Source of the DNA: Solibacillus palustris
GTDB taxonomy: Bacteria; Bacillota; Bacilli; Bacillales_A; Planococcaceae
Reading direction: 5' to 3'
Length of the DNA stretch: 64,000 bases
Assembly: GCF_022549215.1 (NCBI RefSeq)
Contig: NZ_JAKZFC010000005.1
Coordinates: 124,001-188,000, forward strand
How positions within the stretch are numbered: the stretch's first letter is position 1; every line of letters starts with the position of its first letter. The position numbers and the translations under genes are program-made. Shown here piece after piece: positions 17,781-26,811 of this stretch. A model generated the notes under the pieces. The model had not been told where the DNA came from. It ran no database searches and saw only the letters and a program-made list of their open reading frames with translations.

Positions 17781-18620
17781 ATGGATTTGAGTAAATTATT
17801 GAGAAAACCGCCAGCGGAGGATTATCAACAAGTTGACACGTTCTGGTTTCCAGAAGAAAGGGAAGACTATGAATATAGCGATGAGAATGAGGATGATACC
17901 CCCCTGCTAATTGGGCAACATGTCATTTTAGATGCTGGACAAGTATCTTTGAATTACTACTGTACAGAATGTGAAGACTTACGCACTTTTAACTCTGATA
18001 AAGAGCAAGGGCTTCGAGGAATTGTTGTAAATAAACAAGTAATTAGCATTGATTGCATTTTGCAATGCAATTGTGGTTCAGTTGTCCATACTTGGTTTTT
18101 AGTCGAAGCCGAAGATGACATTCGTTATCAATCACCCAAAGTTCGCATATTGCATTTTAGAGAAAAATTAACCGACTGTGTAAGATTACAATCTGAGAAA
18201 TATGGCGAATTTAGTGAATGGCTAGAAAAAGCAAGACGAGCATACAGGGACGAGCTTGGATCCGGCGCAGTTATATATCTAAGAAAGGTATACGAATCCA
18301 TAACCTATAGTATTGCAAATGCCAATAACATTCTCCTTAATAAGGTGAATGGGAAGAGACGCTCTTTTTATGAGATACTGCAAGAGGTGGATAAGGAGCA
18401 CTCGATTATCCCAGAGTCTTTCTCGGCAAATGGATATAAGCTCTTCAGCCAACTCAGCGAAATAATACATGGCGATGGAAGTGAGGAAGATGCACTTGAA
18501 TACTTTGGAGCATTGTACACATTAGTCACCAGCATATTAGATAATGTAAACAAGAAAGAAGAGTTAAAAATCGCGGTACAGAAATTTAACTGGTCTACCA
18601 ATAATCCAAGTATAAATTAG
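17781..18620 (+). CDS. Zinc-ribbon/DUF4145-like protein inside the hsd operon
   Basis: This 279-residue protein lies 12 bp behind hsdR and 56 bp before hsdM, so it is part of the operon. The N-terminus is acidic and unstructured. Two Cys pairs (CTEC near residue 61, CNCG near 97) look like a zinc ribbon. The C-terminal half is helical, with GSGAVIYLRKVYESITY near 160-176 and LFSQLSEIIHGDG near 225-237. That pattern resembles DUF4145 and related HEPN-like domains, but no clear catalytic R-x4-6-H is seen. The gene at 8293 has a similar architecture. Role in the restriction system is unknown; it could modulate HsdR or act as an additional effector. Confidence 0.7.
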   Translation: MDLSKLLRKPPAEDYQQVDTFWFPEEREDYEYSDENEDDTPLLIGQHVILDAGQVSLNYYCTECEDLRTFNSDKEQGLRGIVVNKQVISIDCILQCNCGSVVHTWFLVEAEDDIRYQSPKVRILHFREKLTDCVRLQSEKYGEFSEWLEKARRAYRDELGSGAVIYLRKVYESITYSIANANNILLNKVNGKRRSFYEILQEVDKEHSIIPESFSANGYKLFSQLSEIIHGDGSEEDALEYFGALYTLVTSILDNVNKKEELKIAVQKFNWSTNNPSIN

Positions 18621-18676
18621 TGCTTGTGCCAATAATCAGCTTTTAAATAATCTGTCTACAGGAAGGAAGTAAATAT

Positions 18677-20254
18677 ATGAGCCGTTTAGAGCAACAACTA
18701 TGGGCAAGTGCCGATATTCTTAGAGGGAAAATGGATGCGAGCGAATACAAAAATTATTTGCTCGGTCTTGTTTTCTATAAGTATCTTTCCGATTTGGAGC
18801 TACGCGCCGTGTACGAAGAAGCAAACGGAAAGCCCGAAGAATACCCATCCCGTGATATACAATTTTCCGAGCTTACGGATTGGTATAACGATGATGCCGA
18901 AGAGCTAAAGAACACCATGCGCCGCAAACTCGGATATTTCATAGAGCCGCAATATCTGTTTTTCATGCTCCGAAATAATGCATCAAAATATGAATTTCAA
19001 ATAGATGACTTGCAGACTGCCTTTATAGAACTTTCTCGTCAAGGTGAAAGTTTTAACAGCTTGTTCGATGATGTTGACTTAAACTCTACGAAGCTCGGAT
19101 CACACGCACAGCAAAAAAGCACAACCATTATGGAAGTTATAAAAACTTTAGATGAGATAGACCTGTTTGGGTATGAAGGTGACGTTATTGGCGATGCTTA
19201 TGAATACCTTATCGCCCAATTTGCCGCAGGAGCAGGCAAGAAAGCCGGAGAGTTCTATACCCCGCAAGCTGTTTCAAAAATCATTTCAGAGATTGTTAGT
19301 ATCGGGCAAGAGGAACTAGCACCATTCCATATTTACGACCCCGCTATGGGTTCGGGTTCGCTGATGTTGAATATTCGCCAGTTTCTAAGCAATCCCGAAA
19401 AGGTGTATTTTCACGGACAGGAGCTAAACACCACCACTTACAACCTTGCTCGAATGAACCTGATTCTACACAACGTTGACCGTGAGCAAATGCGGCTCAA
19501 TAATGGCGATACTTTAGATGCAGACTGGCCGACAGACGAGCCTTTCCTTTTTAACGCTGTTGTTATGAATCCTCCATACTCTGCGAATTGGAGCGCTTCC
19601 GATAAGTTTTTAAATGACCCACGTTTTGAACGCTATGGAAAACTCGCACCAAAATCTAAAGCCGACTTTGCGTTCTTGCTACATGGCTATTACCACCTGA
19701 AAGACAGTGGTACGATGGGAATTGTACTGCCGCATGGTGTTCTGTTCCGTGGTGCTGCCGAGGGTATCATTCGCAAGGTACTTCTTGAAATGGGCGCAAT
19801 CGAAGCTGTAATTGGCTTACCCGCTAACATTTTCTATGGAACAGGCATACCCACGGTTGTGCTTATCTTGAAGAAAAATCGTGCAAATCGTGATGTTCTT
19901 TTCATTAATGCTTCTAACGAATATGAAAAACAGAAGAATCAAAACACCTTACGTCAGCAAGATATTATGAAAATTGTTGATACTTATAAAAAGCGTGAAA
20001 ACATTGTGAACTACGCACATTTAGCAAATTTTGATGAGATAGTGGCGAATGACTACAATCTCAACATTACTCGCTATGTAGATACCTTCGAGGAAGAAGA
20101 GCAAATCGACATTGTAGCACTTGGACGTGAAATGTCGGACTTAAATTTGCAAATAAAACAAAAAGAAACGGACTTCTTAGCCTTGCTTGATGAGCTTGCT
20201 GTGACTAACGAAACGAAAGAGCTAATCGAAGCTACAAAGCGGATTTTTGTATGA
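18677..20254 (+). CDS. hsdM: Type I restriction enzyme, M subunit
   Basis: This 525-residue N6-adenine methyltransferase subunit has the N-terminal HsdM domain (about 1-150), SAM-binding motif I YDPAMGSGSL near 219-228 and the catalytic NPPY near 297. With HsdS it forms the methyltransferase that protects the host's target sites and is the core of the restriction complex. GGAAGGAAG precedes the ATG. It overlaps the frame of hsdS region closely: hsdS starts 10 bases behind its stop. Confidence 0.97.
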   Translation: MSRLEQQLWASADILRGKMDASEYKNYLLGLVFYKYLSDLELRAVYEEANGKPEEYPSRDIQFSELTDWYNDDAEELKNTMRRKLGYFIEPQYLFFMLRNNASKYEFQIDDLQTAFIELSRQGESFNSLFDDVDLNSTKLGSHAQQKSTTIMEVIKTLDEIDLFGYEGDVIGDAYEYLIAQFAAGAGKKAGEFYTPQAVSKIISEIVSIGQEELAPFHIYDPAMGSGSLMLNIRQFLSNPEKVYFHGQELNTTTYNLARMNLILHNVDREQMRLNNGDTLDADWPTDEPFLFNAVVMNPPYSANWSASDKFLNDPRFERYGKLAPKSKADFAFLLHGYYHLKDSGTMGIVLPHGVLFRGAAEGIIRKVLLEMGAIEAVIGLPANIFYGTGIPTVVLILKKNRANRDVLFINASNEYEKQKNQNTLRQQDIMKIVDTYKKRENIVNYAHLANFDEIVANDYNLNITRYVDTFEEEEQIDIVALGREMSDLNLQIKQKETDFLALLDELAVTNETKELIEATKRIFV

Positions 20255-20264
20255 GGTGGTGACG

Positions 20265-21470
20265 ATGATGACAGAAAACAATCAGAATTTAGTACCCGAA
20301 ATCCGATTTAATAACTTCACTAACGCCTGGGAGAAGCGGACGTGGTTAGATACAGTGGACATTTCTACAAACATGGTTGATCCAAAGACGGGGTATTATG
20401 ACGAACTACCTCATATTGGGCCGGGAAATATCGAGTCTTTTACAGGGATTTTAAGCAATGTAAGGTTGGTAAGAGAAGAAAACTTAATAAGTAGTAAATT
20501 TCACTTTCGTAGCGGTGATATTATTTATGGGAAAATCAGGCCGAATCTGGCAAAGTATGTATTGATAGATTTTGAAGGATTAGCCAGTGCCGATGCGTAT
20601 GTTCTTAACTCGAAAAATGGCTTGGAACAGAGTTTCTTATATAGAATCTTGCAAAACAAAGACTTTTATGATTACTCTGTTTCCGTTTCGCAACGGACAG
20701 GTATGCCAAAAATAAATCGAGAAGAATTAAATCAATATAATTTCCTTATGCCTTGTTCAAAAGAACAAATCGCGATCGGCAATTTTTTCCGCACCTTCGA
20801 CGACACTTTCACTCTGCATAAGCGTAAGCTGGACGGGCTGCGTGAATTGAAAAAAGGTTATTTGCAACAGATGTTTCCACAGGCTGGGCAGAGAGAGCCA
20901 CGAGTGCGGTTCGCGGGGTTTAGCGGGGAGTGGCAGGAGCAGAAGCTGGGAGAATTATTTAAAGAGCGTAATGAACGAAGTTCCGAAGGCGAATTGATTT
21001 CTGTTACAATAAATTCTGGCGTAATAAAGGCAAGCGAATTAGAACGTAAAGATAATTCGAGCGAAGATAAGTCCAATTATAAAAAAGTAGAGGTAGGAGA
21101 TATTGCGTATAACTCCATGCGAATGTGGCAAGGTGCAAGTGGTATCTCGAATTACGCCGGTATTTTAAGCCCCGCGTATACGGTTATTATTCCCAACGAG
21201 GGAGTTGATTCGTTGTTTATATCGTATATGTTCAAACTGACTAGAATGATTGAAATATTTCAATCATTCTCACAAGGATTGACTTCAGATACATGGAACT
21301 TAAAGTTTCCCCTGTTGAAAGAAATATACGTAACAGTACCTTGCAGCAATGAGCAAGCTGCGATTAGTGATTTCTTCAGTATCATCGACGAGCAAATAAC
21401 CGCCCAAGCTATCAAGCTCGAGCAGCTAAGGCAGCTTAAGGCGGCGTATTTGCAAAGGATGTTTATATAA
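20265..21470 (+). CDS. hsdS: Type I restriction enzyme, S (specificity) subunit
   Basis: This 402-residue protein has two target recognition domains (about residues 12-180 and 215-375), each followed by a conserved helical spacer. The two spacers are visibly repeats: KLDGLRELKKGYLQQMF near 188-204 and KLEQLRQLKAAYLQRMF near 384-400. Each recognition domain reads one half of the bipartite DNA target. The G+C-rich stretch about 20875-20945, after the first spacer, stands out from the AT-rich domains and suggests domain exchange. Start at ATG 20265 or 20268, behind GAGGTGGTG. It ends the operon. Confidence 0.94.
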   Translation: MMTENNQNLVPEIRFNNFTNAWEKRTWLDTVDISTNMVDPKTGYYDELPHIGPGNIESFTGILSNVRLVREENLISSKFHFRSGDIIYGKIRPNLAKYVLIDFEGLASADAYVLNSKNGLEQSFLYRILQNKDFYDYSVSVSQRTGMPKINREELNQYNFLMPCSKEQIAIGNFFRTFDDTFTLHKRKLDGLRELKKGYLQQMFPQAGQREPRVRFAGFSGEWQEQKLGELFKERNERSSEGELISVTINSGVIKASELERKDNSSEDKSNYKKVEVGDIAYNSMRMWQGASGISNYAGILSPAYTVIIPNEGVDSLFISYMFKLTRMIEIFQSFSQGLTSDTWNLKFPLLKEIYVTVPCSNEQAAISDFFSIIDEQITAQAIKLEQLRQLKAAYLQRMFI

Positions 21471-21605
21471 GCGCGGATACATGCCGTCGATTTTATCGTT
21501 ATCTTGAATATCTAACTCTTGAATGATGTGCAAATATGCTTCCTGCAGGAAAACACAGCAAAACACAGCAGCTTCAATAAGAGCAGTTAGAAATTGGTTC
21601 GCGCT
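21471..21605. other. Spacer behind hsdS
   Basis: No gene is seen. The ten bases AAAACACAGC occur twice in tandem near 21550-21570. Confidence 0.4.
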
Positions 21606-21908
21606 ATGACTCGTAAGCTGATCGATGATGATACGTTTCAGATGAGCAATACCGCTTTAAGGGATGAACAACATGCTATGAAGGCAAGAGCGGCCATCTT
21701 GGAGGCGATTCTGAGTTAGGGTGAAGCCAATGAACGTATCGTGCAGAAAATCAAGGAAGAAGTCAGGCGCTTTACAGAGTTGCAAATCGATGACGAGGAA
21801 GCCCTCCAAGAATTGCTGCAGCGTTTGATTGAACGTATCGACATTGAGTTGGATGGTGGAATTGTTATCTACAATAATTTTGGTAACCCGTTGTCTGCGG
21901 GGGTGTAA
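21606..21908 (+). pseudogene. Large serine recombinase, C-terminal remnant
   Basis: The frame from ATG 21606 to TAA 21908 is broken by one TAG at 21717-21719. It gives ALRDEQHAMKARAAILEAIL before the stop, then ANERIVQKIKEEVRRF, EALQELLQRLIERIDIEL and DGGIVIYNNFG. A coiled coil followed by a strand-rich LIERIDIELDGGIVIYNNF end is typical of the C-terminus of large serine recombinases that move phages and cassettes. The catalytic domain is absent. Confidence 0.7.
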
Positions 21909-22309
21909 TTCGCCCCCTGTAATTACGTCAATATTAAGCACTCCATACATGTGGAGGCTGTGTGTCGCTTATCAGGAAATAGCATTCCGGAGCCACATTT
22001 AAAAATTCGGCTGGTTATCCTATTCTAGTTAATCCACAATTAACAAATTAATATCTCATATAGTGTCACTATTACTTAGTGATTGTAATAACTTAATTAA
22101 TTTAAACCGCTTCGCGGTAGGGAGGTTTATTATCAGCAAAGTGTTTTTCAGAAAATCTCTGCCTTTGTAGATAAGTTTAAGGGAGTAGGTGGAAAGATTT
22201 AATAAATCTAAAATAGCCGTTAAGCATCAAAAAATTTGACTCTCATTCTAAAGGAACAAAATTGCATTGGTGGTGGTGTAGAATTATTTCAATCTACATC
22301 ATCACCTTT
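21909..22309. other. Intergenic, decayed
   Basis: GGGAGG at about 22120 is followed by a short frame ending [15 protein letters not shown] and TAA near 22201, but no start codon fits, so I do not call a peptide. Nothing else is supported. Confidence 0.35.
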
Positions 22310-22855
22310 TTATTTTCCGCTAAAATTGTATTTGTTAATCACCTCAAGCTCTATCGTTTGCACTCTTTTTAATTCTGTAATGTATGTCAAGGAATATTCT
22401 ACCAACAATTTTAACGTATGTTCATCTAATGTCCATGGCTCACCTTTCATTTCTTTAGCTATCAAAGTCCCAAATTTCTTATAATCTGAAATAATTATAT
22501 TGCGAGCCCTTAATCCCAATGAATCCTCGTTCGGAATAAATTTCAGAAGAAATCTAGTTAAACGTGAGACAAAATTATTTAATTTCTTATCTAGTTTCTT
22601 CAGAGATTCCCCTTCTTGCATTATGAAATCTACAAACAAACTATGAATTTGTTTTCCGCATTTATAGTAAAGAAATTCAATTGCGTTTTTTTGTATGGAT
22701 TCATATTCTTCAAATATATCATCTTCTTTAAGATTATAAAAATGAGAAAAAATACTTAATTGACTATTAGGAAATTTAGGCATCTCTATTTCACCAACCA
22801 CAAACATTTTCCAATATGAGTGATATTCAGCATAAGGAACATAGTCGAACAGCAT
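22310..22855 (-). CDS. Hypothetical helical protein
   Basis: This 181-residue all-helical, Lys-rich protein is not recognised. Its start is doubtful: ATG 22855 has AAGGAG 13 bases away, which is too far for a good site, and ATG 22807 has none. The first 40 bases overlap the start of the divergent gene at 22816, which is unusual and suggests that one or both 5' ends have been cut and joined by a rearrangement. Confidence 0.4.
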   Translation of the reverse strand: MLFDYVPYAEYHSYWKMFVVGEIEMPKFPNSQLSIFSHFYNLKEDDIFEEYESIQKNAIEFLYYKCGKQIHSLFVDFIMQEGESLKKLDKKLNNFVSRLTRFLLKFIPNEDSLGLRARNIIISDYKKFGTLIAKEMKGEPWTLDEHTLKLLVEYSLTYITELKRVQTIELEVINKYNFSGK

Positions 22856-23496
22856 ATATTAGTTTGTTTACTCCTTGGTTTATTAATGAGAATAAAGTTC
22901 AACTAATAATAGATGCTATTACACATGCAAATAGAATAAGAAAGATAGCAATAGCAGCTTATAATAAAGGTGTGAAAATTAGGTGGTTTGAATATAGTAT
23001 TTTGGAAAGAACAGGTGGAATTAAAGGTATACTTGAGCCAGTAAATAGTAAGGAAATTTTAACAATTCCTAGTTATAAACCGACTGCTCTGGATTATCTA
23101 ACCTTAACTGCAGCAAATAAAGAAAGTTTAGTATTTATCTCTCCATCAGATGATAATATGCCTAGTGTTTTGTTTTCAGCAGATTCAGACTACTCATTTA
23201 ATCAATCTATTAATTGGGAAGAGGAAATGATTATAACTACTCCTCACCATGGCTCAGAAGCTAATAAAAATGTTTATGATAGATTTCAGAAGGAGACTGG
23301 TAAAGATATTGTTGTAAGGTGGGTTAGAAGTGATTGTAAATCAAAGAGTAGACCTGGTCCTTCATTATTAAATGTAAAGGGCGATAAATTTTGTACATTT
23401 TGTAGAAATTCTATACATTTGAGAAAAAGGTTATTATTTAAATCCTCATCTGGAAAATGGAAAGCAATAGCAACTAGAAAATGTAGTTGTAAGTAG
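22816..23496 (+). pseudogene. MBL-fold (ComEC-like) protein lacking its N-terminus
   Basis: This 226-residue frame holds the C-terminal half of a metallo-beta-lactamase-fold hydrolase: VLFSADSDYSFNQS, then MIITTPHHGSEANKNVYDRF near residues 138-157, where HHGS is the late metal-binding motif of the ComEC-like branch. A Cys-rich tail (CTFCRN, CSC) follows. The HxHxDH motif that must lie upstream is missing, because the frame begins in sequence antisense to the neighbouring gene. It is probably a truncated, inactive copy. Related MBL proteins occur in defence and mobile loci. Confidence 0.55.
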
Positions 23497-24597
23497 GGTG
23501 AAAAATTTAAGAATTGTGAATAAAAACTTAATAGTTTTATGTGTTGAATAGATTTTGTTAAATTTTTGAAGGTTGCTAAAGAAGAGTGAACTTATTTGGA
23601 CTCTCAAGTTTTAATTAATAATTTGAGAAAATTGAGTGAAGAGATATCAAACAAGGCACCAAATTCATGGCAAAAGTGATATAGAATTTTTATAAAAAAT
23701 ATACCACTTAACAGAAAAAACATTCTATCAATTTTATTCTAAGAACTTGAAGAAAAAAATTTGAGGTAAATACTTCAATTAATTGAATTGGATTTACGCT
23801 CAAGGAGAGGTTCTTTTTCTTTTATAGTTAAAGGTAAAGCATTAAATATTACTAAAATTTCAGAACCGACTCAAACGAATTAGGTAAAACTCTTTCGAGG
23901 TTGCCCACTAACTCGAATCAAAACAAAACTGGAAAGTTATAACTTAGCCGACGCATTAAATAAGTCTAGGATACCACTACAAGCTTCCTTGTTGGTTTGG
24001 GTATCTGAATGGTGTTAGGAGTGGAAGGTCTGAATGATTAAGGTCATGCAGAATACATAATACATTGTAATTGTTGTTGAGTTTCTCATAACTGTAGAAT
24101 AAGCATTTACGATATACGCAGAAGGCATGTAGACGGATTACTAGACGTTTCGGGGGCAGAAGTAGAAACTATATGTATTGATTTGAAAGAATCACATTTA
24201 ACAAGGGCATACATATACGGATACCTCAAATGACGGATTCATGAAATACATATTGTAATGGCTGTCTATGTTTCAGATTCTATTAATTTAGTTTCTGAAA
24301 TGTAGGCAGTCATTTTTGCACCAAGCTGTTGTCCTCAACTCGGGCTTCATGTATAAAAAGTGTTTCCTAGTTTAAAGGTTTTTTGTTTAATCTATGCTTT
24401 TTTTGTATGACTTTATTTGGGTGACCAAAATAATAGATAAATTAAAAAAGATAATCTTACAGATGGCCAAGCCGTGAAAACTACAAGTTTTTTAATAGTT
24501 ATTGGAAAACATTTTACAAATTATGGTTAATAATCTAGTAAAATAAATATAACTGAATCACTAGAGATATAAATTTAAATTTTAAGGTGGTATTTAA
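23497..24597. other. 1.1-kb decayed region
   Basis: Around 23600-23880 plus-strand frames with several stops give gene-like pieces such as SQVLINNLRKLSEEISNKAP and LIELDLRSRRGSFSFIVKG, so a gene has decayed here; its family is not clear. The rest up to apeA holds the long hairpin at 24258-24318 and no other gene. Confidence 0.4.
24258..24318 (+). terminator. Long terminator-like hairpin with 20-bp stem
   Basis: Positions 24258-24277 pair with 24294-24313 over all 20 positions, four of them G-U or U-G, and TTTTTG follows. The loop is 16 bases. The differences between arms are all transitions that keep pairing possible in RNA. Confidence 0.7.
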
Positions 24598-25950
24598 ATG
24601 TCAGGTGCAGAAGCTATGAAACACAGAATAAATGATGAGTTTCAAATTAAAGGTTATTGGAGGTTTCCTAATTCTAAAGAGGAAGTATCAGGGATTTTAT
24701 TTTATACACATGAAAGAATTACATTGGAATTAATCGGTTGTATTGATGAAGATGACTTTTTTTTGCCATTTGGAATAAAACATGACACCATATTTGGTTT
24801 TTCTGACAAAGGGGAAAAGTTTAGCTTATTCAATGTACAATTAATAGAATCGCCTTTTAGTGCACCAGGATTTACTACTCAAACTTTTTATGTGAATGAA
24901 TTTATTGTAGGAGGGCATTTCGAGAAAAAGAATGATATTACTTTAAATTCTATGGTTATTTTTCCGACATATCTAGCAGAATGGATTAATAGAAATCATT
25001 ATAAGAAAAGTTTTGAAAGATCAAATGGAGGGAATTACTTAAAAAGTATAGAGTGGGAAGATGCTGAGAATTTCAAAGTAAATATTCAAGGGTTAGATTT
25101 TTTAATCGAGGAAGTTGATAACCCGAAGATAACTACAAGTCCACAAACTATTAACTGGAAAAATGAAACTTGCCTAAGAATTACTCCTAATAAAAATCAA
25201 AATATAGAATGGTATAGACAAATAATTAATTCTGTCAGGATTCTTTTAACAACATTGATTAACAAACCTGTGTATGATACTTCAATAATATATTACGGAG
25301 ATTTTGATACAACATGGAACGAGAATGAAAGTAAAATTAGGCATCGATACATGCACTTTCGTACTCTGAGAAAAATGAATATTGAAGAAAATTTCAAACC
25401 TGAGAAATCGTTAATAAAATTTGATGACATTGAAGATAATATTGATGTTATTTTAAACAATTGGTTTAGCTTTAGAAAGAACTATAAAGTTGTCCTTGAG
25501 TTGTATTCAGAGGAATTTTATAAACCGATGTATGTTAATTCGAGTTTTTTAAGCTATGTTCAAGCTTTAGAAATTTATCATAGAATTAAAAGTGAAAGTA
25601 ATGGAAAAAAGATTAACTTAAGAACTAGATTAAAAGAACTCTTAGAAAGTCTAGGTGAAGCTTCGAAATTGTTTTTAATTGGAGAAAATGACGAATGTGA
25701 AAAATTCATAGCACAATTAGTTGATACAAGAAATTTTCTCACTCATTATGAGAAGGGCAGTAAGAAAAATATAATTGAGGATACTCATGATTTATTTAAT
25801 ACTATTATGATGTTAAAAGGGCTGTTAAACTTCTTGATAATAAGAGAAATGGGAATTGATGAAGCAATAATTACGAAGCGTTTAAAAGAAAATACTGCTT
25901 TGAACTGGTATATATTAAAAGTCAGAGAAAATTTGAAAATAAAGGGTTAG
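24598..25950 (+). CDS. apeA: ApeA-like HEPN anti-phage protein
   Basis: This 450-residue protein matches the ApeA layout: an N-terminal beta-rich domain (FQIKGYWRFPNSKEEVSGIL near residue 12, then ITLELIG) and a C-terminal HEPN domain. The HEPN active-site motif RNFLTH (R-x4-H) lies near residues 378-383 in VDTRNFLTHYEKGSKK. ApeA proteins are known single-gene abortive phage-defence proteins whose HEPN domain is thought to act as an RNase on infection. AAGGTGG stands before the ATG. It is alone, AT-rich, and placed close to the right end of the island, a typical cargo position. Confidence 0.78.
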   Translation: MSGAEAMKHRINDEFQIKGYWRFPNSKEEVSGILFYTHERITLELIGCIDEDDFFLPFGIKHDTIFGFSDKGEKFSLFNVQLIESPFSAPGFTTQTFYVNEFIVGGHFEKKNDITLNSMVIFPTYLAEWINRNHYKKSFERSNGGNYLKSIEWEDAENFKVNIQGLDFLIEEVDNPKITTSPQTINWKNETCLRITPNKNQNIEWYRQIINSVRILLTTLINKPVYDTSIIYYGDFDTTWNENESKIRHRYMHFRTLRKMNIEENFKPEKSLIKFDDIEDNIDVILNNWFSFRKNYKVVLELYSEEFYKPMYVNSSFLSYVQALEIYHRIKSESNGKKINLRTRLKELLESLGEASKLFLIGENDECEKFIAQLVDTRNFLTHYEKGSKKNIIEDTHDLFNTIMMLKGLLNFLIIREMGIDEAIITKRLKENTALNWYILKVRENLKIKG

Positions 25951-25981
25951 ATTTCCACTTTAAAACCAGAAAGCGTTTTTC

Positions 25982-26200
25982 TTACTTTAAAAATTGTTTT
26001 AATAAATTACGCATTCTCTTACTTGGTATATATAAATTTATCGGCAACCCAACACGAATTCTACTTCTCCATATCCACTGAAGTAGTTCTGATAAAGCGA
26101 ACATATCCTCGTTAACTTCAATTCCTTTTGAAATGAAAAATTTCTTCTCATAAGGGTGCATAAAGCGATTTACAAGAGGGGTATAATTGGTGATGTAGTT
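25982..26200 (-). pseudogene. C-terminal fragment of a mobile-element replication/helicase-like protein
   Basis: The minus-strand frame ending at TAA 25982-25984 gives YTPLVNRFMHPYEKKFFISK, then MFALSELLQWIWRSRIR and IPSKRMRNLLKQFLK. This conserved ending belongs to large proteins of mobile elements that I believe are helicase- or primase-like; the exact family is not certain. There is no start and no N-terminus. Confidence 0.5.
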
Positions 26201-26202
26201 TG

Positions 26203-26286
26203 TATGAAAAAGGTTTTAGTGGGTTACTTGCAGATGATATGGGACTTGGGAAAACTATTCAGGTCATTACATTCATGCAAAAGTAA
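26203..26286 (+). pseudogene. SNF2-type helicase fragment
   Basis: The frame reads YEKGFSGLLADDMGLGKTIQ and then VITFMQK before TAA. DDMGLGKT is the Walker A motif of SNF2-family helicases. Only this piece remains. Confidence 0.75.
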
Positions 26287-26295
26287 TTGCATAGT

Positions 26296-26430
26296 GCTGA
26301 GCAGCAGTTAAATTTAGAATCAACGCTGGCTAAATTAAAGAGCAAAATGCAGCTTGTTTATTCCGAAAAGGAACATCTTGAAAATACAAAGCACGCGCTA
26401 GATATACAGCTTTTTACGTATAAAAAGTAG
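26296..26430 (+). pseudogene. Coiled-coil fragment
   Basis: About 44 codons without a start encode a charged heptad-like helix (LESTLAKLKSKMQLVYSEKE and following) and end at TAG. It could be a piece of an SMC-like ATPase; an ATPase-head remnant of such a protein lies at 63113. Confidence 0.4.
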
Positions 26431-26567
26431 CTAGTAAAAATCGAGTAGCAGTTTGATAGTAAGCGTTTTATAGCAAACCTTATTAAATCCTTTGTAAGAA
26501 CAATTTCCGATGGTCAGAAAAGCCTTGTAAACGTTAGTATTACAAGGTTTGCCTCTTTGATAGGCAG

Positions 26568-26587
26568 AACACCCGCTATCTCCATAA
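26568..26587. other. Possible right attachment site (degenerate ssrA 3' end)
   Basis: Positions 26568-26587 match 6573-6592, the T-arm and acceptor end of ssrA, at 16 of 20 bases, including an unbroken TCTCCATAA. It would mark the right end of a 20-kb island inserted at ssrA. Confidence 0.45.
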
Positions 26588-26629
26588 AAATTGGCTGTAA
26601 ATGCAGTCATATCAAAATTTTAAAGACTA

Positions 26630-26673
26630 GGGATATTGAATAGGAGTTGAACTCTTTGGCAATATCCCTTTTC
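26630..26673 (+). terminator. Terminator, perhaps the displaced native ssrA terminator
   Basis: GGGATATTG (26630-26638) pairs perfectly with CAATATCCC (26660-26668), then TTTTCTTTG. No intact plus-strand gene precedes it. Its place just behind the possible right attachment site suggests that it ended ssrA before the island entered. Confidence 0.6.
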
Positions 26674-26811
26674 TTTGTGTCTGTGTCTGGAGCTGGTACT
26701 TTTATTAAATATAGATAAATACTATAAAAAGGTGAAGGTTGGACACTTGGATGATCGCAGCGAAACGCCCCAAAAGTAGGCGGTACTTCTGAGGTGTTGT
26801 TTACTTTATTG

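Larger units (their letters stand above)
25951..26811. other. Region of gene fragments at the right end of the island
   Basis: It holds three gene remnants (25982-26200 minus, 26203-26286 plus, 26296-26430 plus), a hairpin of ten pairs at 26521-26549, the possible right attachment site at 26568-26587 and a terminator at 26630-26673. The rest shows no gene. Confidence 0.5.

Noticed and set aside
22055-22068. 14-mer CTCATATAGTGTCA shared with 62347-62360
   Set aside because: Several exact 14-mer matches are expected by chance in 64 kb of AT-rich DNA, and the flanks differ.
22120-22201. Small peptide ending [15 protein letters not shown] behind a GGGAGG
   Set aside because: No ATG, GTG or TTG at a useful distance; may be the end of a lost gene.
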